Shown: piece by piece, positions 24,344-33,134 of the stretch
Numbering within the stretch: the first letter of the stretch is position 1
Layout: each line of letters starts with the position of its first letter
Assembly (NCBI GenBank): GCA_965238305.1
Contig: CBDEHK010000001.1
Location: 3,844,001-3,908,000 of the forward strand
From: CBDCGJ01 sp965238305
GTDB lineage: Bacteria; Pseudomonadota; Alphaproteobacteria; GCA-2731375
DNA: 64,000 bases
Direction of reading: 5' to 3'
Position numbers and translations under genes: made by a program
The notes under the pieces: model-generated
Seen by the model: only the letters and a program-made list of their open reading frames with translations
Databases searched by the model: none
What the model was told of the DNA's origin: nothing

Positions 24344-25702
24344 TTAAGTGGTGTTCGTTAGCTTGTGTATGACGACGAAACGGCCTGACATGGCGGTATC
24401 TCGATTTGAGCTTGCGGAAATGGACAAAGTCGGTTTTAGGCGACCGCTCAACGCTAGAACGTCGGCAATTCCTATTGCCAAGCCTTTCAAAGCAACAATC
24501 AATATGTTCGAAGTGGCGGTAAAAGTGACATTCGCCGACGACAGTTTTGCGCCCATTAACGAAAGGAATTGCTGCCCGCTGATGCCTAAAGCCGACGACC
24601 GAAGGCTATTGGCGATCGCACTCGTCGTTGATGACGCGGTAATTCCGGCTACGAGGGTCCGGCTAGGCAAAGTCAAAACCTGAAGGGCGCCGTTAGCTTG
24701 GGTAACGCTCGAGACGCTAATCGATTTTCGAACCGTCGCCGCGACAATATTGATCGCAGTACTTATCGCGATTGCAAGGGCTGTTTTCGCTGTTGACGCC
24801 GTCCAATTGGTAAGACCGGATACCAACGCTGCGCCAAACGCCGCCTGCTGCACAGTACCCGATGCGCTGACGATACCAGATTTCGAAACCAAAATAATCG
24901 ACGCTGCATTTTTTCGTGGAATGCCGGTTATTGAAGATTGTGCGGACAATTGGCCACTACCGCTATAGGCCGGCGCATGAACTCCTTGGGCGGAAAGCCC
25001 GCCGGCACCAGCGATGGAAACCAAGTTCAATATATTCTTCGACGGTATCGCTGTTAGATTGGACAACGAGGTTGTCTGGGTGGTACCAAAATGTGCAGCC
25101 AGTTGAATAGCGTTTATTGCACTCGGTCCTGACTGCAGAACCAACACATCTGTTGACTTTCGCCCGATCAGCGTCAGCAAGCCACTGCCTGTTTGTATTA
25201 GCGATCCAAAATATTCCTCACCAGCGACTGTATATTCGACATTCCATTCGATCGCACCTACGTCAACAGTATTCCTTTTCCCTGTGCCGCCACCAGTTTT
25301 AGTCCCGACGATTAGGCACTCGACGAGACTGCCATCAACTGTCGCAATTTCATTTGCATTCCATGTGAACGATAAAATTTGGTCTGTGGTTCCGACGTTT
25401 ATTTCAGATCCGGCACGGATAAGTATTCCATTTTCCCACAGCTCGATACGTACGGTCGGTGTTCCTGTTTGACCAGTATCGAATTGGCGGACGAGAGCAC
25501 GGAATTCCTGTAACCCGGAGCCGACAGTCGGATTATCGGTCGGATTAGGATATCCAACACGTACATCCGTATTAGTATTATTGTTGCTTGCAATCAGCCA
25601 ATTGGCGTCGGGACTGTCCGGATCGTCGGATATATCGCCTACAACACCACTCAAATTTGTAGATGCGAGCAAAACATCTGGCGCCAATCTTTCAGTCGCC
25701 AT
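24344..25702 (-). CDS. Phage minor structural protein with repeat-rich C-terminal half
   Basis: A 452-aa protein. Residues 1-165 form a beta-sandwich domain common in phages of this group: R-L-A-P-D-V-L-L-A-S-T-N-L-S-G, then D-D-P-D-S-P-D-A-N-W, and G-L-Q-E-F-R-A-L-V-R. Residues 170-440 hold about ten degenerate 25-30 residue units rich in Ser, Ala, Ile and Gly that resemble each other (for example S-G-L-T-N-W-T-A, S-G-Q-L-S-A-Q-S-S, S-G-I-V-S-A-S-G-T). It lies in the head module and overlaps the upstream gene by 11 bp. Possibly a long head fibre; unproven. Confidence 0.6.
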   Translation of the reverse strand: MATERLAPDVLLASTNLSGVVGDISDDPDSPDANWLIASNNNTNTDVRVGYPNPTDNPTVGSGLQEFRALVRQFDTGQTGTPTVRIELWENGILIRAGSEINVGTTDQILSFTWNANEIATVDGSLVECLIVGTKTGGGTGKRNTVDVGAIEWNVEYTVAGEEYFGSLIQTGSGLLTLIGRKSTDVLVLQSGPSAINAIQLAAHFGTTQTTSLSNLTAIPSKNILNLVSIAGAGGLSAQGVHAPAYSGSGQLSAQSSITGIPRKNAASIILVSKSGIVSASGTVQQAAFGAALVSGLTNWTASTAKTALAIAISTAINIVAATVRKSISVSSVTQANGALQVLTLPSRTLVAGITASSTTSAIANSLRSSALGISGQQFLSLMGAKLSSANVTFTATSNILIVALKGLAIGIADVLALSGRLKPTLSISASSNRDTAMSGRFVVIHKLTNTT

Positions 25703-25985
25703 GGTGGTGTTCCGCGATGATCAGGTTCGGTGTGAACTTTCTGTATTCGTCGTCGACATAATTCTGTTTGATCAACGCCCGCCGGCGGCAATATCCCGGA
25801 AGAGTGGTTGTGACCTCCGAACTGCTGGGGGCCAAATATGGAAGCATTTTCACTACCTGCCCTATCGAAGGGAGACCTTCTTCTGTCCAGTTGCTGGGGA
25901 CCGCTGCATCAAGAGAAAGGATTGCTAGTTTCAACAATCTGGCTCTCTGCTCCGGCACCACACAATCACCGCTAGGTTTTTGCAT
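25692..25985 (-). CDS. Small phage protein of unknown function (head module)
   Basis: A 97-aa protein with the motif N-W-T-E-E-G-L-P-S-I-G-Q-V (about 32-44) followed by L-P-G-Y-C-R-R-R. A similar W-T-x-x-G-L-P-x-x-x-x-V plus P-G-x-x-R pattern occurs in small helical phage proteins next to capsid genes. It overlaps the downstream gene. A weak 6-bp hairpin (26007-26031) lies between it and the capsid gene. Confidence 0.55.
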   Translation of the reverse strand: MQKPSGDCVVPEQRARLLKLAILSLDAAVPSNWTEEGLPSIGQVVKMLPYLAPSSSEVTTTLPGYCRRRALIKQNYVDDEYRKFTPNLIIAEHHHGD

Positions 25986-26051
25986 TCAGTTCCCTCCAAG
26001 CTTACCCGGGCGCCAAAATTACTGACGCCCGAGTTACGCTTCGACTTTCGG

Positions 26052-27047
26052 CTAACCGTTGGTAATCAATGCAGCGATCTTCACGGATTTGCGTTCCCAG
26101 ACCCGCGACCAGTTCGTAGCATCACCAAGCTCGGCATTTGACGGACTGGCACCGGTCACTGACACATGCTGCCAAGCAACACCACGGGGGTGCAGGATAT
26201 AATGCCGCCGGGTGATCAATTGATCGATCCCGGCCAAGGCATCACGCTCGACCTCCACCGGCACAGGCGCGGCGCCATTACCAAGCGCAAATGCTCCTTG
26301 ACCGAAAAGATAAGTTGTATATTTGAACCCAGAAGTGCCACCGGCAACCATTGGCAGTTGGTCGCTCACGACCACCCGCATTCCCATATAAATTGGGATC
26401 TGAATTTGCGCCTGCGCATCCGGGATATAGTCGATGAGCTGCTGCTTTTGCATGTTTTGGTAAACCGTAGAATGCACAGCGATCCCAACGACGGAGTTCA
26501 ATGCGTCACCCAATGTACCAAGAGCGTCGACCAGCGCGTCGCCGCTAAACAACTCGCTGACAGTCGCATTGTCACCGTCTTCGATAGCAATGTCATGAAC
26601 CATATCGCTACTATTGTTTGCGGTATTGTCGGCCAGCACGCCGTCTAAGGAATTGATCATGACAGTCTGCTGCTGGCGCGCCCAATAGTCCGCCACCAAA
26701 TCACCAATAACTTTGGTCGGGTCGGAGCGATTGGCGTTCAGTGCTTTCGCCAAGTCGTTGACACCCCAAGCTTTGCCACGCATGAGTACCACAGCAATAT
26801 CTTTGCCTGTTTCTACATTATTGAGCGCTAGCGGATCGATTTCATCTAAAACTTCGTCGGAGCCACTAAGATCTTTGTAATACGGTAGGATAGCTGTTCG
26901 ACCGCCCTGTTGCGCAGTGATGTCGTAAAGTGGATCAACCTCAACGGCACCGCCAAAATAAAAATTACTCAACTCGTTGGTACGTTCAACGACATAGGGA
27001 TTGAATACTTCAGGTACAATAATATCGCCAATTCTTGTTTCAGTCAC
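26052..27047 (-). CDS. Phage major capsid protein
   Basis: A 331-aa coat protein of the Gp13-like type, by pattern. The N-terminus has V-F-N-P-Y-V-V-E-R-T-N-E-L-S, then G-G-R-T-A-I-L-P-Y-Y-K-D-L-S-G-S-D-E. A central helix M-R-G-K-A-W-G-V-N-D-L-A-K-A-L precedes D-Y-W-A-R-Q-Q-Q, and the C-terminus has G-A-F-A-L-G-N-G. The GTG at 27047 is chosen because AAGGAGA stands 9-10 nt before it; the ATG at 27110 adds 21 basic residues with no such site. A separate scaffold gene lies upstream and there is no protease gene. Confidence 0.85.
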   Translation of the reverse strand: MTETRIGDIIVPEVFNPYVVERTNELSNFYFGGAVEVDPLYDITAQQGGRTAILPYYKDLSGSDEVLDEIDPLALNNVETGKDIAVVLMRGKAWGVNDLAKALNANRSDPTKVIGDLVADYWARQQQTVMINSLDGVLADNTANNSSDMVHDIAIEDGDNATVSELFSGDALVDALGTLGDALNSVVGIAVHSTVYQNMQKQQLIDYIPDAQAQIQIPIYMGMRVVVSDQLPMVAGGTSGFKYTTYLFGQGAFALGNGAAPVPVEVERDALAGIDQLITRRHYILHPRGVAWQHVSVTGASPSNAELGDATNWSRVWERKSVKIAALITNG

Positions 27048-27226
27048 GATTGGTCTCCTTAGTCTTCGTTGTGAATGAATGACAGGCAAGCAGACGGTCA
27101 AGCCCACCACATGATGGGCGGACCAATGCCACCGTAACGTCAGATTATTGTGATTTCAGTTTGGACGTTTTGAGATCATCAGGATGCCCATGCCCCTGGT
27201 AATCTTCCAACTTAACTCGATTTTAT

Positions 27227-27937
27227 TCAGGTTTCCAAATGGGTGCCTGCCGCCGAAGCAAGACGCTTTGCGCGATCTGGATTGGCGCGCAGCATTTGTC
27301 CTTGGGCAGTCAAGTTCCAACTGTCTTTCGACCATGGATTGTCCGGCAATAGTTGTCTAGACCCTCCGCTTGCTTGCGCACTAATGGAGGTCGGCCACCA
27401 ATGAGGCCGGCTATTTTTCATTTGCTCGAGCCATTGTTTGGCGTCCAAACCATCCTCATATCCGTTGGCATTGTGCGTCGATGTGCGCCCATCCACATCT
27501 ACTACGAACATACTTTCGGCCAATAGCAGCACATCATCCAACGCAACAGAAAGAACGTTCTGTTCCACCGCTGCTTTTTGAACGGATTCGCGGATCTGGT
27601 TCTGCGACAAGGCCTGACTTAATTCGGCGATTGTTGTTTCGGAATTGTTGAGCTGTTGTTTAAGCGTCATAAGTTCACCGTCTTGATGCAAAGGGTCGGC
27701 GGCATTCTCCGTTGCCGTAGCAGAAACATTGCCACTCAACTTTTCACGCGTTGCTTTATGATCGTCGCGTTCCTTACGAAGGCTTTCCTGTAACCGTTCA
27801 ATATCAGCATTTGTGCGAACGCCCTCAACGGCCGTTAATTCCATTCGTCCCTCACGTTCCGAGTAAAGTTCCCGATAGGCCTCTGGAATTTCAGCGGAGT
27901 TATCATAAACAGATTTGAGCTTCATACTTATTCTCAT
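27227..27937 (-). CDS. Phage capsid scaffolding protein
   Basis: A 236-aa protein between portal and major capsid genes. The start K-L-K-S-V-Y-D-N, then P-E-A-Y-R-E-L-Y-S-E, L-T-A-V-E-G-V-R-T and R-L-Q-E-S-L-R-K-E-R-D-D-H-K is the pattern of phage scaffolds. A coiled coil runs from about 45 to 125 and the C-terminus is basic. Two ATGs are possible (27937, and 27925 giving M-K-L-K-S); the second matches relatives better. It guides procapsid assembly and should leave the head before packaging. Confidence 0.8.
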   Translation of the reverse strand: MRISMKLKSVYDNSAEIPEAYRELYSEREGRMELTAVEGVRTNADIERLQESLRKERDDHKATREKLSGNVSATATENAADPLHQDGELMTLKQQLNNSETTIAELSQALSQNQIRESVQKAAVEQNVLSVALDDVLLLAESMFVVDVDGRTSTHNANGYEDGLDAKQWLEQMKNSRPHWWPTSISAQASGGSRQLLPDNPWSKDSWNLTAQGQMLRANPDRAKRLASAAGTHLET

Positions 27938-27960
27938 CCGTCCTGTTTTAAGGGTTTAAG

Positions 27961-29361
27961 TTATTCGGCAACATTTTTTTCTGCGGAGACTTCTTCGTCG
28001 CCAAGGTTATCGATTTCCTGGTCAAAACTCAGATCTGTAATATCGCGCCGACGAAGGTTACGATGAATTGTTTGACTTGAAATTGGGGCGCCCATTGCTT
28101 TTGACTGCATCAAGTCGACAATTTCTCGCGCTTGCAAATCGCCTTCAGCAAACGCCAAATTGGGTGTCACACTAACTTCATCTGGATCTGCCCCCACCCA
28201 CTCAGCAATAAGTTTCAACGATTGTTCCAGTGCTTCAGCGCCGGTTTTTGCGATCGACACTAACGACGCGGCTTTTGACGCCATGCGAATTTTCAAAGCC
28301 TCACCAGATTCAGCACTGCGACCGCTATCATCATATAGCGCCACACCAAGCTGACTTGCCATTCGGCGATCATTTTCAAGTGCTGCTCTTTGTTCTGCTA
28401 GTCCAGTAGAGGATACACCGATGAATTTGGCGTCAGCCTGCTGTGGTAAATTGATCATCGCGCCGGCGCCTACGCGCATTTGCGCGCCGTCATTTTCAGC
28501 CCCGATCACAACCAACGTGTCTTGCCCTTGCATGAACAAAGATTGTCGATAGTCTGCTTCACCGCGATAAATCGCCAACGCGAGGTTCGCTAATTTCAAA
28601 AGCGGCGGCCTGTCCGGTTGTGCTGTTACATCATTCGGCCCCAACAAAACGAACGGCAACCGCGTCAACGGCTTGCCGGCATGTCTTGGCACCGTCGCTT
28701 CTAGATCGCTAGTTTTTTCGAGTTGATCGAGATTGTCGGTCGTCGCCGTCACATAATTTCCAAGCTCATCTTGCCAAAGAACCCGAAAACTCGGCTGCCA
28801 GCTCCAGTCTAAGCCCTCGCGAATAAATCCGCCCTCGTCCAGCACGACGAAATTAAGTAATCGCGAATTCGTACCAGCCGCCGCATGATCCCAATTGATG
28901 ATATTTTCTGCTGCGTAAGTCGCTATTCTAGGAAGCGCTGTGATGGTTCCGCCAATCGGTACATCAATCAACAATCCAAAGCGGCCAATTAACAATTGTT
29001 GTTCATTTATCCGCCGTAGTAGAGCTTGCAACGTCTCGCCTTCAAGGCTCGCGTCTTTGTGTAGTCCTGCAAGTTTTTTCGGCAACTCGATTATCGCCGG
29101 TTCACGGTGCATAACCCCGATCATTCCGTTGACTGTCGCGTCAACAAGATCAGGGAAAACGGCGCGTTCGACGTAGGCACGATAGCTTTCCATGCCCTGC
29201 TGCGCCTGTCCCATACCGTCAATTTGCATGCCGCGTGTTGCTGGCAAGTATCTTGTGCCCTGTTCCTTAATGTGACGTTCACCGGCAAATACATCACGCA
29301 TGATGCGCCAATCTTCTTGCATCGAAAGATATTCCGGATGTTTGGCGTTTACCGACATCAT
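27961..29361 (-). CDS. Phage portal protein (DUF4055 family)
   Basis: A 466-aa protein with the DUF4055 pattern: H-P-E-Y-L (8-12), W-R-I-M-R-D-V-F-A-G, then R-Y-L-P, Y-R-A-Y-V-E-R-A-V-F, and T-V-N-G-M-I-G-V-M-H-R-E-P. The G-R-F-G-L-L-I-D-V-P motif is near 128, and the C-terminal helix carries S-A-E-S-G-E-A-L-K-I-R. It forms the dodecameric DNA gate through which the terminase packs DNA. It lies just after the large terminase, as expected. Confidence 0.88.
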   Translation of the reverse strand: MMSVNAKHPEYLSMQEDWRIMRDVFAGERHIKEQGTRYLPATRGMQIDGMGQAQQGMESYRAYVERAVFPDLVDATVNGMIGVMHREPAIIELPKKLAGLHKDASLEGETLQALLRRINEQQLLIGRFGLLIDVPIGGTITALPRIATYAAENIINWDHAAAGTNSRLLNFVVLDEGGFIREGLDWSWQPSFRVLWQDELGNYVTATTDNLDQLEKTSDLEATVPRHAGKPLTRLPFVLLGPNDVTAQPDRPPLLKLANLALAIYRGEADYRQSLFMQGQDTLVVIGAENDGAQMRVGAGAMINLPQQADAKFIGVSSTGLAEQRAALENDRRMASQLGVALYDDSGRSAESGEALKIRMASKAASLVSIAKTGAEALEQSLKLIAEWVGADPDEVSVTPNLAFAEGDLQAREIVDLMQSKAMGAPISSQTIHRNLRRRDITDLSFDQEIDNLGDEEVSAEKNVAE

Positions 29362-29419
29362 ATTTTCTGTATCCAGTTCAGTCTTTGTTTTTGGATTAGC
29401 TGTTCGTTACGTTCGGAGT

Positions 29420-30697
29420 TTAGAGGAGACCAACAGCCAGGCCTTGTTTCGCCATACGGACACGAGAAAACACCCGGTAACGTGTTTCATCGGCGATGGA
29501 ATGTCCGGAAGAATTATCCCAAATGCTGCTATCTGCTGGACCTGCTTGTACGGACAGATTTAGTCCGACTTCACGTTGCTTGATCCCAATCGCAATTTCC
29601 CGCGGGGTCATGCGCAATCCTTCGTTCGCACGACCGGTCGAACCGTACCATTCTGCAATTCGGAATATATCTCCACGCGTCGTTGAACGCTTGGAACCGT
29701 CGGCTTGACGTGCATCCGCGCCATCACTTTCGGCCCACCATCCAACCGAAAATGGGCGGCTACTTCCCCAATCGAATGATCGATCGACACGCCAGCTATG
29801 GGGAATTTTAAACGCTTCAACTATTTGCGTTTCGGGATCCCAAATATCATCAAGCATGCCGCCAGCGACAATATTCCAATCCCCTTCACGCATCGCCTTG
29901 ACCAAGGTTGAACTACCCAGCCCGGACAATCGATCGATATAACCGGGGTCGTTTTCAATTAATGTTGGATTGTCTTGCAGTCGGGATTTGATGAATTGTC
30001 GCTTCATCCCACCTTCGTTTGCTTTCTGGCACAGGATCATGCCTGGTGGTGCTGAATCTACAAACGCTGATTTTACCCAATTATGCCCAATACCGCCAGG
30101 ATTGGCACTACTGACAATCTTTGGGAATCTACCAATGTCTGTGTGCTTTGATCTAAGCCCCGACATCCGAACTCGACTACGCAAAAACAAATACATTGGT
30201 TCTGTCCATTGCGTCAGTTCGTCAATCATCAGCACATGAATTTCAGCTCCCTGATATCGATACACGTCGTGCTCATGCTGGCTATGACATAGATGTATGG
30301 AAGAACCATTATGGAGGAATCGCACACTGGGATTGGTTGTATAGGTGATCTTGCAAATACTCGATCTTACCCAATCTCCCAACAATGCAGGTAAACTATT
30401 TGGTCCCTCAAAATGGTTCTTGATCAATTCCGGCATCGTTCGCCGAAATAAATAAATCTGCAGTCCTGGAACTGACATACACCAGGTTATCGCAGCCACA
30501 CGAAGAAAATGAGATTTGCCGCCGCCGGCGGCGCCACCGAATAAGATCTCTGTTGCTTCCGAAAGAAGCGCTTCACCCTGTTTCGGATGAAGGTCAAGGA
30601 TCAGTTCGCTCAATGCTGTTTCCTTCATCCACTTGCCGGCGATCATCTCTGACTTGCGGCATGTAGGAATAGATAGGGATAAACGCCCCGCATTCAA
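29420..30697 (-). CDS. Phage terminase large subunit, probably with an internal C-terminal deletion
   Basis: A 425-aa packaging motor. The ATPase domain has Walker A G-G-A-A-G-G-G-K-S (54-62) and Walker B V-L-M-I-D-E (about 155-160). The RNase H-like nuclease has the first Asp in F-D-W-G-S-S (about 300) and the second in G-P-A-D (386-389). Only 12 residues later it goes straight into H-S-I-A-D-E-T-R-Y-R (399-408), a motif that in relatives lies some 70-100 residues further on. The start is TTG at 30697 after AGGAAA; ATG codons at residues 18 and 24 are alternatives. The ATPase should be intact; nuclease competence is doubtful. Confidence 0.88.
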   Translation of the reverse strand: MNAGRLSLSIPTCRKSEMIAGKWMKETALSELILDLHPKQGEALLSEATEILFGGAAGGGKSHFLRVAAITWCMSVPGLQIYLFRRTMPELIKNHFEGPNSLPALLGDWVRSSICKITYTTNPSVRFLHNGSSIHLCHSQHEHDVYRYQGAEIHVLMIDELTQWTEPMYLFLRSRVRMSGLRSKHTDIGRFPKIVSSANPGGIGHNWVKSAFVDSAPPGMILCQKANEGGMKRQFIKSRLQDNPTLIENDPGYIDRLSGLGSSTLVKAMREGDWNIVAGGMLDDIWDPETQIVEAFKIPHSWRVDRSFDWGSSRPFSVGWWAESDGADARQADGSKRSTTRGDIFRIAEWYGSTGRANEGLRMTPREIAIGIKQREVGLNLSVQAGPADSSIWDNSSGHSIADETRYRVFSRVRMAKQGLAVGLL

Positions 30698-30718
30698 GGA
30701 TTAATTTCCTATCTATCA

Positions 30719-31144
30719 TTAATCTTTTGTTGCATCAACACCGCTAGCAATTCGAACGGTAACACGCGGAATATTATCTGCGTTATCTTCAGGAGATAAC
30801 GGATCATGCATTTGCCCAGAATGATTGGAGGTCATTTTTCCAACAAACCACTTTCGCGCGTCAATTCGCAATTTGGCTTTCGCTAATTCATCCTTTCCAA
30901 GTTGAACTGTGTCTGCTATTTCCACGACACTTTCTGCAATCGAATTCGCTTGAAATTTTCTAGATTCCATATACTCAATAGCAAATTTCTCATCTTTTTC
31001 GAGCCAACGGTAAACCGTACTCCGGCCCGGCATATCTTCGTCCGCGCATATGGACAATAAAGTTTCGCCCATCGCAATTCGCGCGCAAATCACTTTTGCG
31101 GACGCTCGCGAATATCTATTCCGACGACCACTACGTGTTCGCAT
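30719..31144 (-). CDS. Phage terminase small subunit
   Basis: A 141-aa DNA-recognition subunit. Residues 10-55 form a helix-turn-helix of the small-terminase type (A-K-V-I-C-A-R-I-A-M-G-E-T-L-L-S-I, then R-S-T-V-Y-R-W-L-E-K-D). A central oligomerisation helix and the R-K-W-F-V-G-K-M segment follow. It is the first gene of the late operon, 21 bp before the large subunit. It would choose the packaging start, so its specificity decides whether particles carry phage or host DNA. Confidence 0.85.
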   Translation of the reverse strand: MRTRSGRRNRYSRASAKVICARIAMGETLLSICADEDMPGRSTVYRWLEKDEKFAIEYMESRKFQANSIAESVVEIADTVQLGKDELAKAKLRIDARKWFVGKMTSNHSGQMHDPLSPEDNADNIPRVTVRIASGVDATKD

Positions 31145-31182
31145 CCATCCCTACCAACGAGCCTTTTTGTGAAGATAAATTC

Positions 31183-31210
31183 TATATAGATCAAAACGCC
31201 CCGAGATCAA
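31183..31210 (-). promoter_or_regulatory. Possible promoter of the phage late operon
   Basis: Minus strand: -35 TTGATC (31210-31205), 16-nt spacer, -10 TATATA (31188-31183), 39 bp before the small terminase ATG. The 304-bp gap 31145-31448 holds no other supported feature. A 69-codon plus-strand frame (31247-31456) has no recognisable content, and no copy of the tRNA-Ser 3' end was found here. Confidence 0.45.
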
Positions 31211-31448
31211 GGTATTTGTTCCTATAATCATATCTTCTATGTTAATTTGCAACAGTTAACCGAGCTCAGTGTTTGCTATTGGGAACTGAGAATTATTGCC
31301 GAACTGATGCCCATTCGTTATGATCCCGCAACGATTCTACTGACCAATATGAAAGTGAAATCGGATTGTTTGTTGAGTTTTATAGATGTGTTTTCTGTAT
31401 CTTTAGAATCGAAACTTAATCGGCCTTTCGCGAAAGAAAGTTGGAATA

Positions 31449-31877
31449 ATGCCTGAAATCCACTTTGAGGTTCACACCCTAAAAAGTGGGAAATGGAGCA
31501 TGGCGTCCGTATACCCCGATCAAGAAACTGCCATGGTCGAGGCGAGCCATCTCGGTAACTCCAAATTTGTTTCTGATGTCAAAGTCTATAAAGTTAACTT
31601 CAACCAGGACACTGGTCAGTTCACACAAAAACTGATCCACCGCCAAAGCCGGCTTGATCAGTTCGACGATATCGTACTCGGTGGAGGCGGCAGAGATCTT
31701 ACGCAAGACGAGTTGATCGAACAACGCCGCGCCAGACTGAACGCCAAGAATGAACCGCCAGAAACGCCGGCAGCCGTAAATCCAAAAACCGAAAAGATGT
31801 TCTCTGGCTCGACATGGGTGGCAATCATAGCAATTTCCTGTCTGTTGTTCGCGGCACTATGGAAACTAAAGAGCTAA
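31449..31877 (+). CDS. Tail-anchored hypothetical protein
   Basis: A 142-aa protein. The N-terminal 70 residues (I-H-F-E-V-H-T-L-K-S-G-K-W, then A-M-V-E-A-S-H-L-G-N) have the ferredoxin-like pattern of a conserved alphaproteobacterial protein that senses nothing known. A charged linker follows, then one C-terminal transmembrane helix (about 119-138, W-V-A-I-I-A-I-S-C-L-L-F). It is the first host gene to the right of the phage block and converges on an acyl-CoA dehydrogenase 6 bp away. I do not know a function. Confidence 0.65.
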   Translation: MPEIHFEVHTLKSGKWSMASVYPDQETAMVEASHLGNSKFVSDVKVYKVNFNQDTGQFTQKLIHRQSRLDQFDDIVLGGGGRDLTQDELIEQRRARLNAKNEPPETPAAVNPKTEKMFSGSTWVAIIAISCLLFAALWKLKS

Positions 31878-31883
31878 CCCGTA

Positions 31884-33023
31884 TTAACGTAATATTGTTG
31901 CCGCGATTCGATCATTCTGAATTTCCGTCGATCCATCGACATAGTGAGCGATCTTGGCACAAGCCAAACGTCGGCCAAGCCCGTATTCTTCACGCAGGCC
32001 ATTCGCCCCTAATATCTGTATGCATTGTGGAATGACATGTTCGGCCATTCGTGCCGCGTATTTCTTCGCATGCGATGCCGCGAGCATAGCGCTATCGTCG
32101 CCCTGATCGATTTTTTCGGCGGCGGCATATGTCAGTAATCGGGCGGCCTCAAGTTCCGTGGCAATATCGGCCAGGTTCCATCTCAGTCCTTGATGTGCCG
32201 TTAAGTTTTTACCAAAGGTTTTTCGATCCCGGGCATAATTGATCGCGGTATTAAGACTTGACTGAACTATCCCACAGCACATAGCCGCAACATATGTCCG
32301 GGCACCATTAATGCTGCCCATTGCTTGTTTAAACGCCTCTCCAGGACCGGCCATGACCCGCCAGTTTGGAACAAAATGATCTGTTAATACAAATCCACCG
32401 GCTCCGATCGCATGCCCACCCATTAGCTGGAAGGCTGGTAGTCTGGTAAATCCGTCCTCTCGCGCATCGACGATAAACGAAGCAATCCCGCGCCAACCTG
32501 CTGAAGGATCAGTTTGCGCATACGTAATATAGACATCCGCAATCGCCGCATTTGTGATCCACGCCTTCTCACCACTTAATATCCACCCACCGTCACCTTG
32601 AACGGCGGACATTTGAATATTGGCAAAATCACTGCCCGCACCTGGTTCAGTGAGGGCAGTAGCGCCATATATCTCCGCCTTCAAAAGGTCACTCACGTAA
32701 TGAACAACCGCTTGATCGGATGCCTCTTTGGCAATTTTTGCCGCTACATTCTGCGTATTGATCAAACTAAATGCAAAAGCCATACAAGCTTCCGAGAGGA
32801 TTTCACCAAATTTCATTTTGGTCGAAAAACGCATCCCCAAACCACCAAGCGCCTGCGGTGTCTCCAGGCCCATTAACCCTTGTGATGATGCCTGACGCAA
32901 GGTTTCCACTGGAACCATCCGACTTCGTTCCCACTCGTTGGCAAACGGAGCGACATATTCATCCCGGAACGCAGCAGCCCGCCGCAGTAAATGCAGATCG
33001 TCCTCACTAAATTGAATGCTCAA
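31884..33023 (-). CDS. Acyl-CoA dehydrogenase family protein
   Basis: A 379-aa FAD-dependent flavoprotein of the acyl-CoA dehydrogenase fold. It has an N-terminal helical domain, T-E-P-G-A-G-S-D (about 120-127) and G-E-K-A-W-I-T-N-A in the FAD/beta domain, and the R-D-R-K-T-F-G helix motif. At the position of the usual catalytic Glu (Y-E-G-T in MCAD) it reads Y-V-D-G-S-T, so Asp replaces Glu. That may mean a different base or another reaction. No electron-transfer flavoprotein gene is near. It is probably a single-gene unit; substrate unknown. Confidence 0.85.
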   Translation of the reverse strand: MSIQFSEDDLHLLRRAAAFRDEYVAPFANEWERSRMVPVETLRQASSQGLMGLETPQALGGLGMRFSTKMKFGEILSEACMAFAFSLINTQNVAAKIAKEASDQAVVHYVSDLLKAEIYGATALTEPGAGSDFANIQMSAVQGDGGWILSGEKAWITNAAIADVYITYAQTDPSAGWRGIASFIVDAREDGFTRLPAFQLMGGHAIGAGGFVLTDHFVPNWRVMAGPGEAFKQAMGSINGARTYVAAMCCGIVQSSLNTAINYARDRKTFGKNLTAHQGLRWNLADIATELEAARLLTYAAAEKIDQGDDSAMLAASHAKKYAARMAEHVIPQCIQILGANGLREEYGLGRRLACAKIAHYVDGSTEIQNDRIAATILR

Positions 33024-33134
33024 TGATTATCCCTTCTTTCATGACTCAGGGATAACAACAACAAGACATGAGTCAAGCCAAAGAAGCTAACTTCGGTCCG
33101 CCACATGATGGTGTGGAAAGATGGAAATCGCAAC

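Noticed and set aside
26007..26031. CGGGCG-N13-CGCCCG hairpin after the capsid gene
   Set aside because: Only 6 bp with a long loop and no T-run; too weak to call a terminator.
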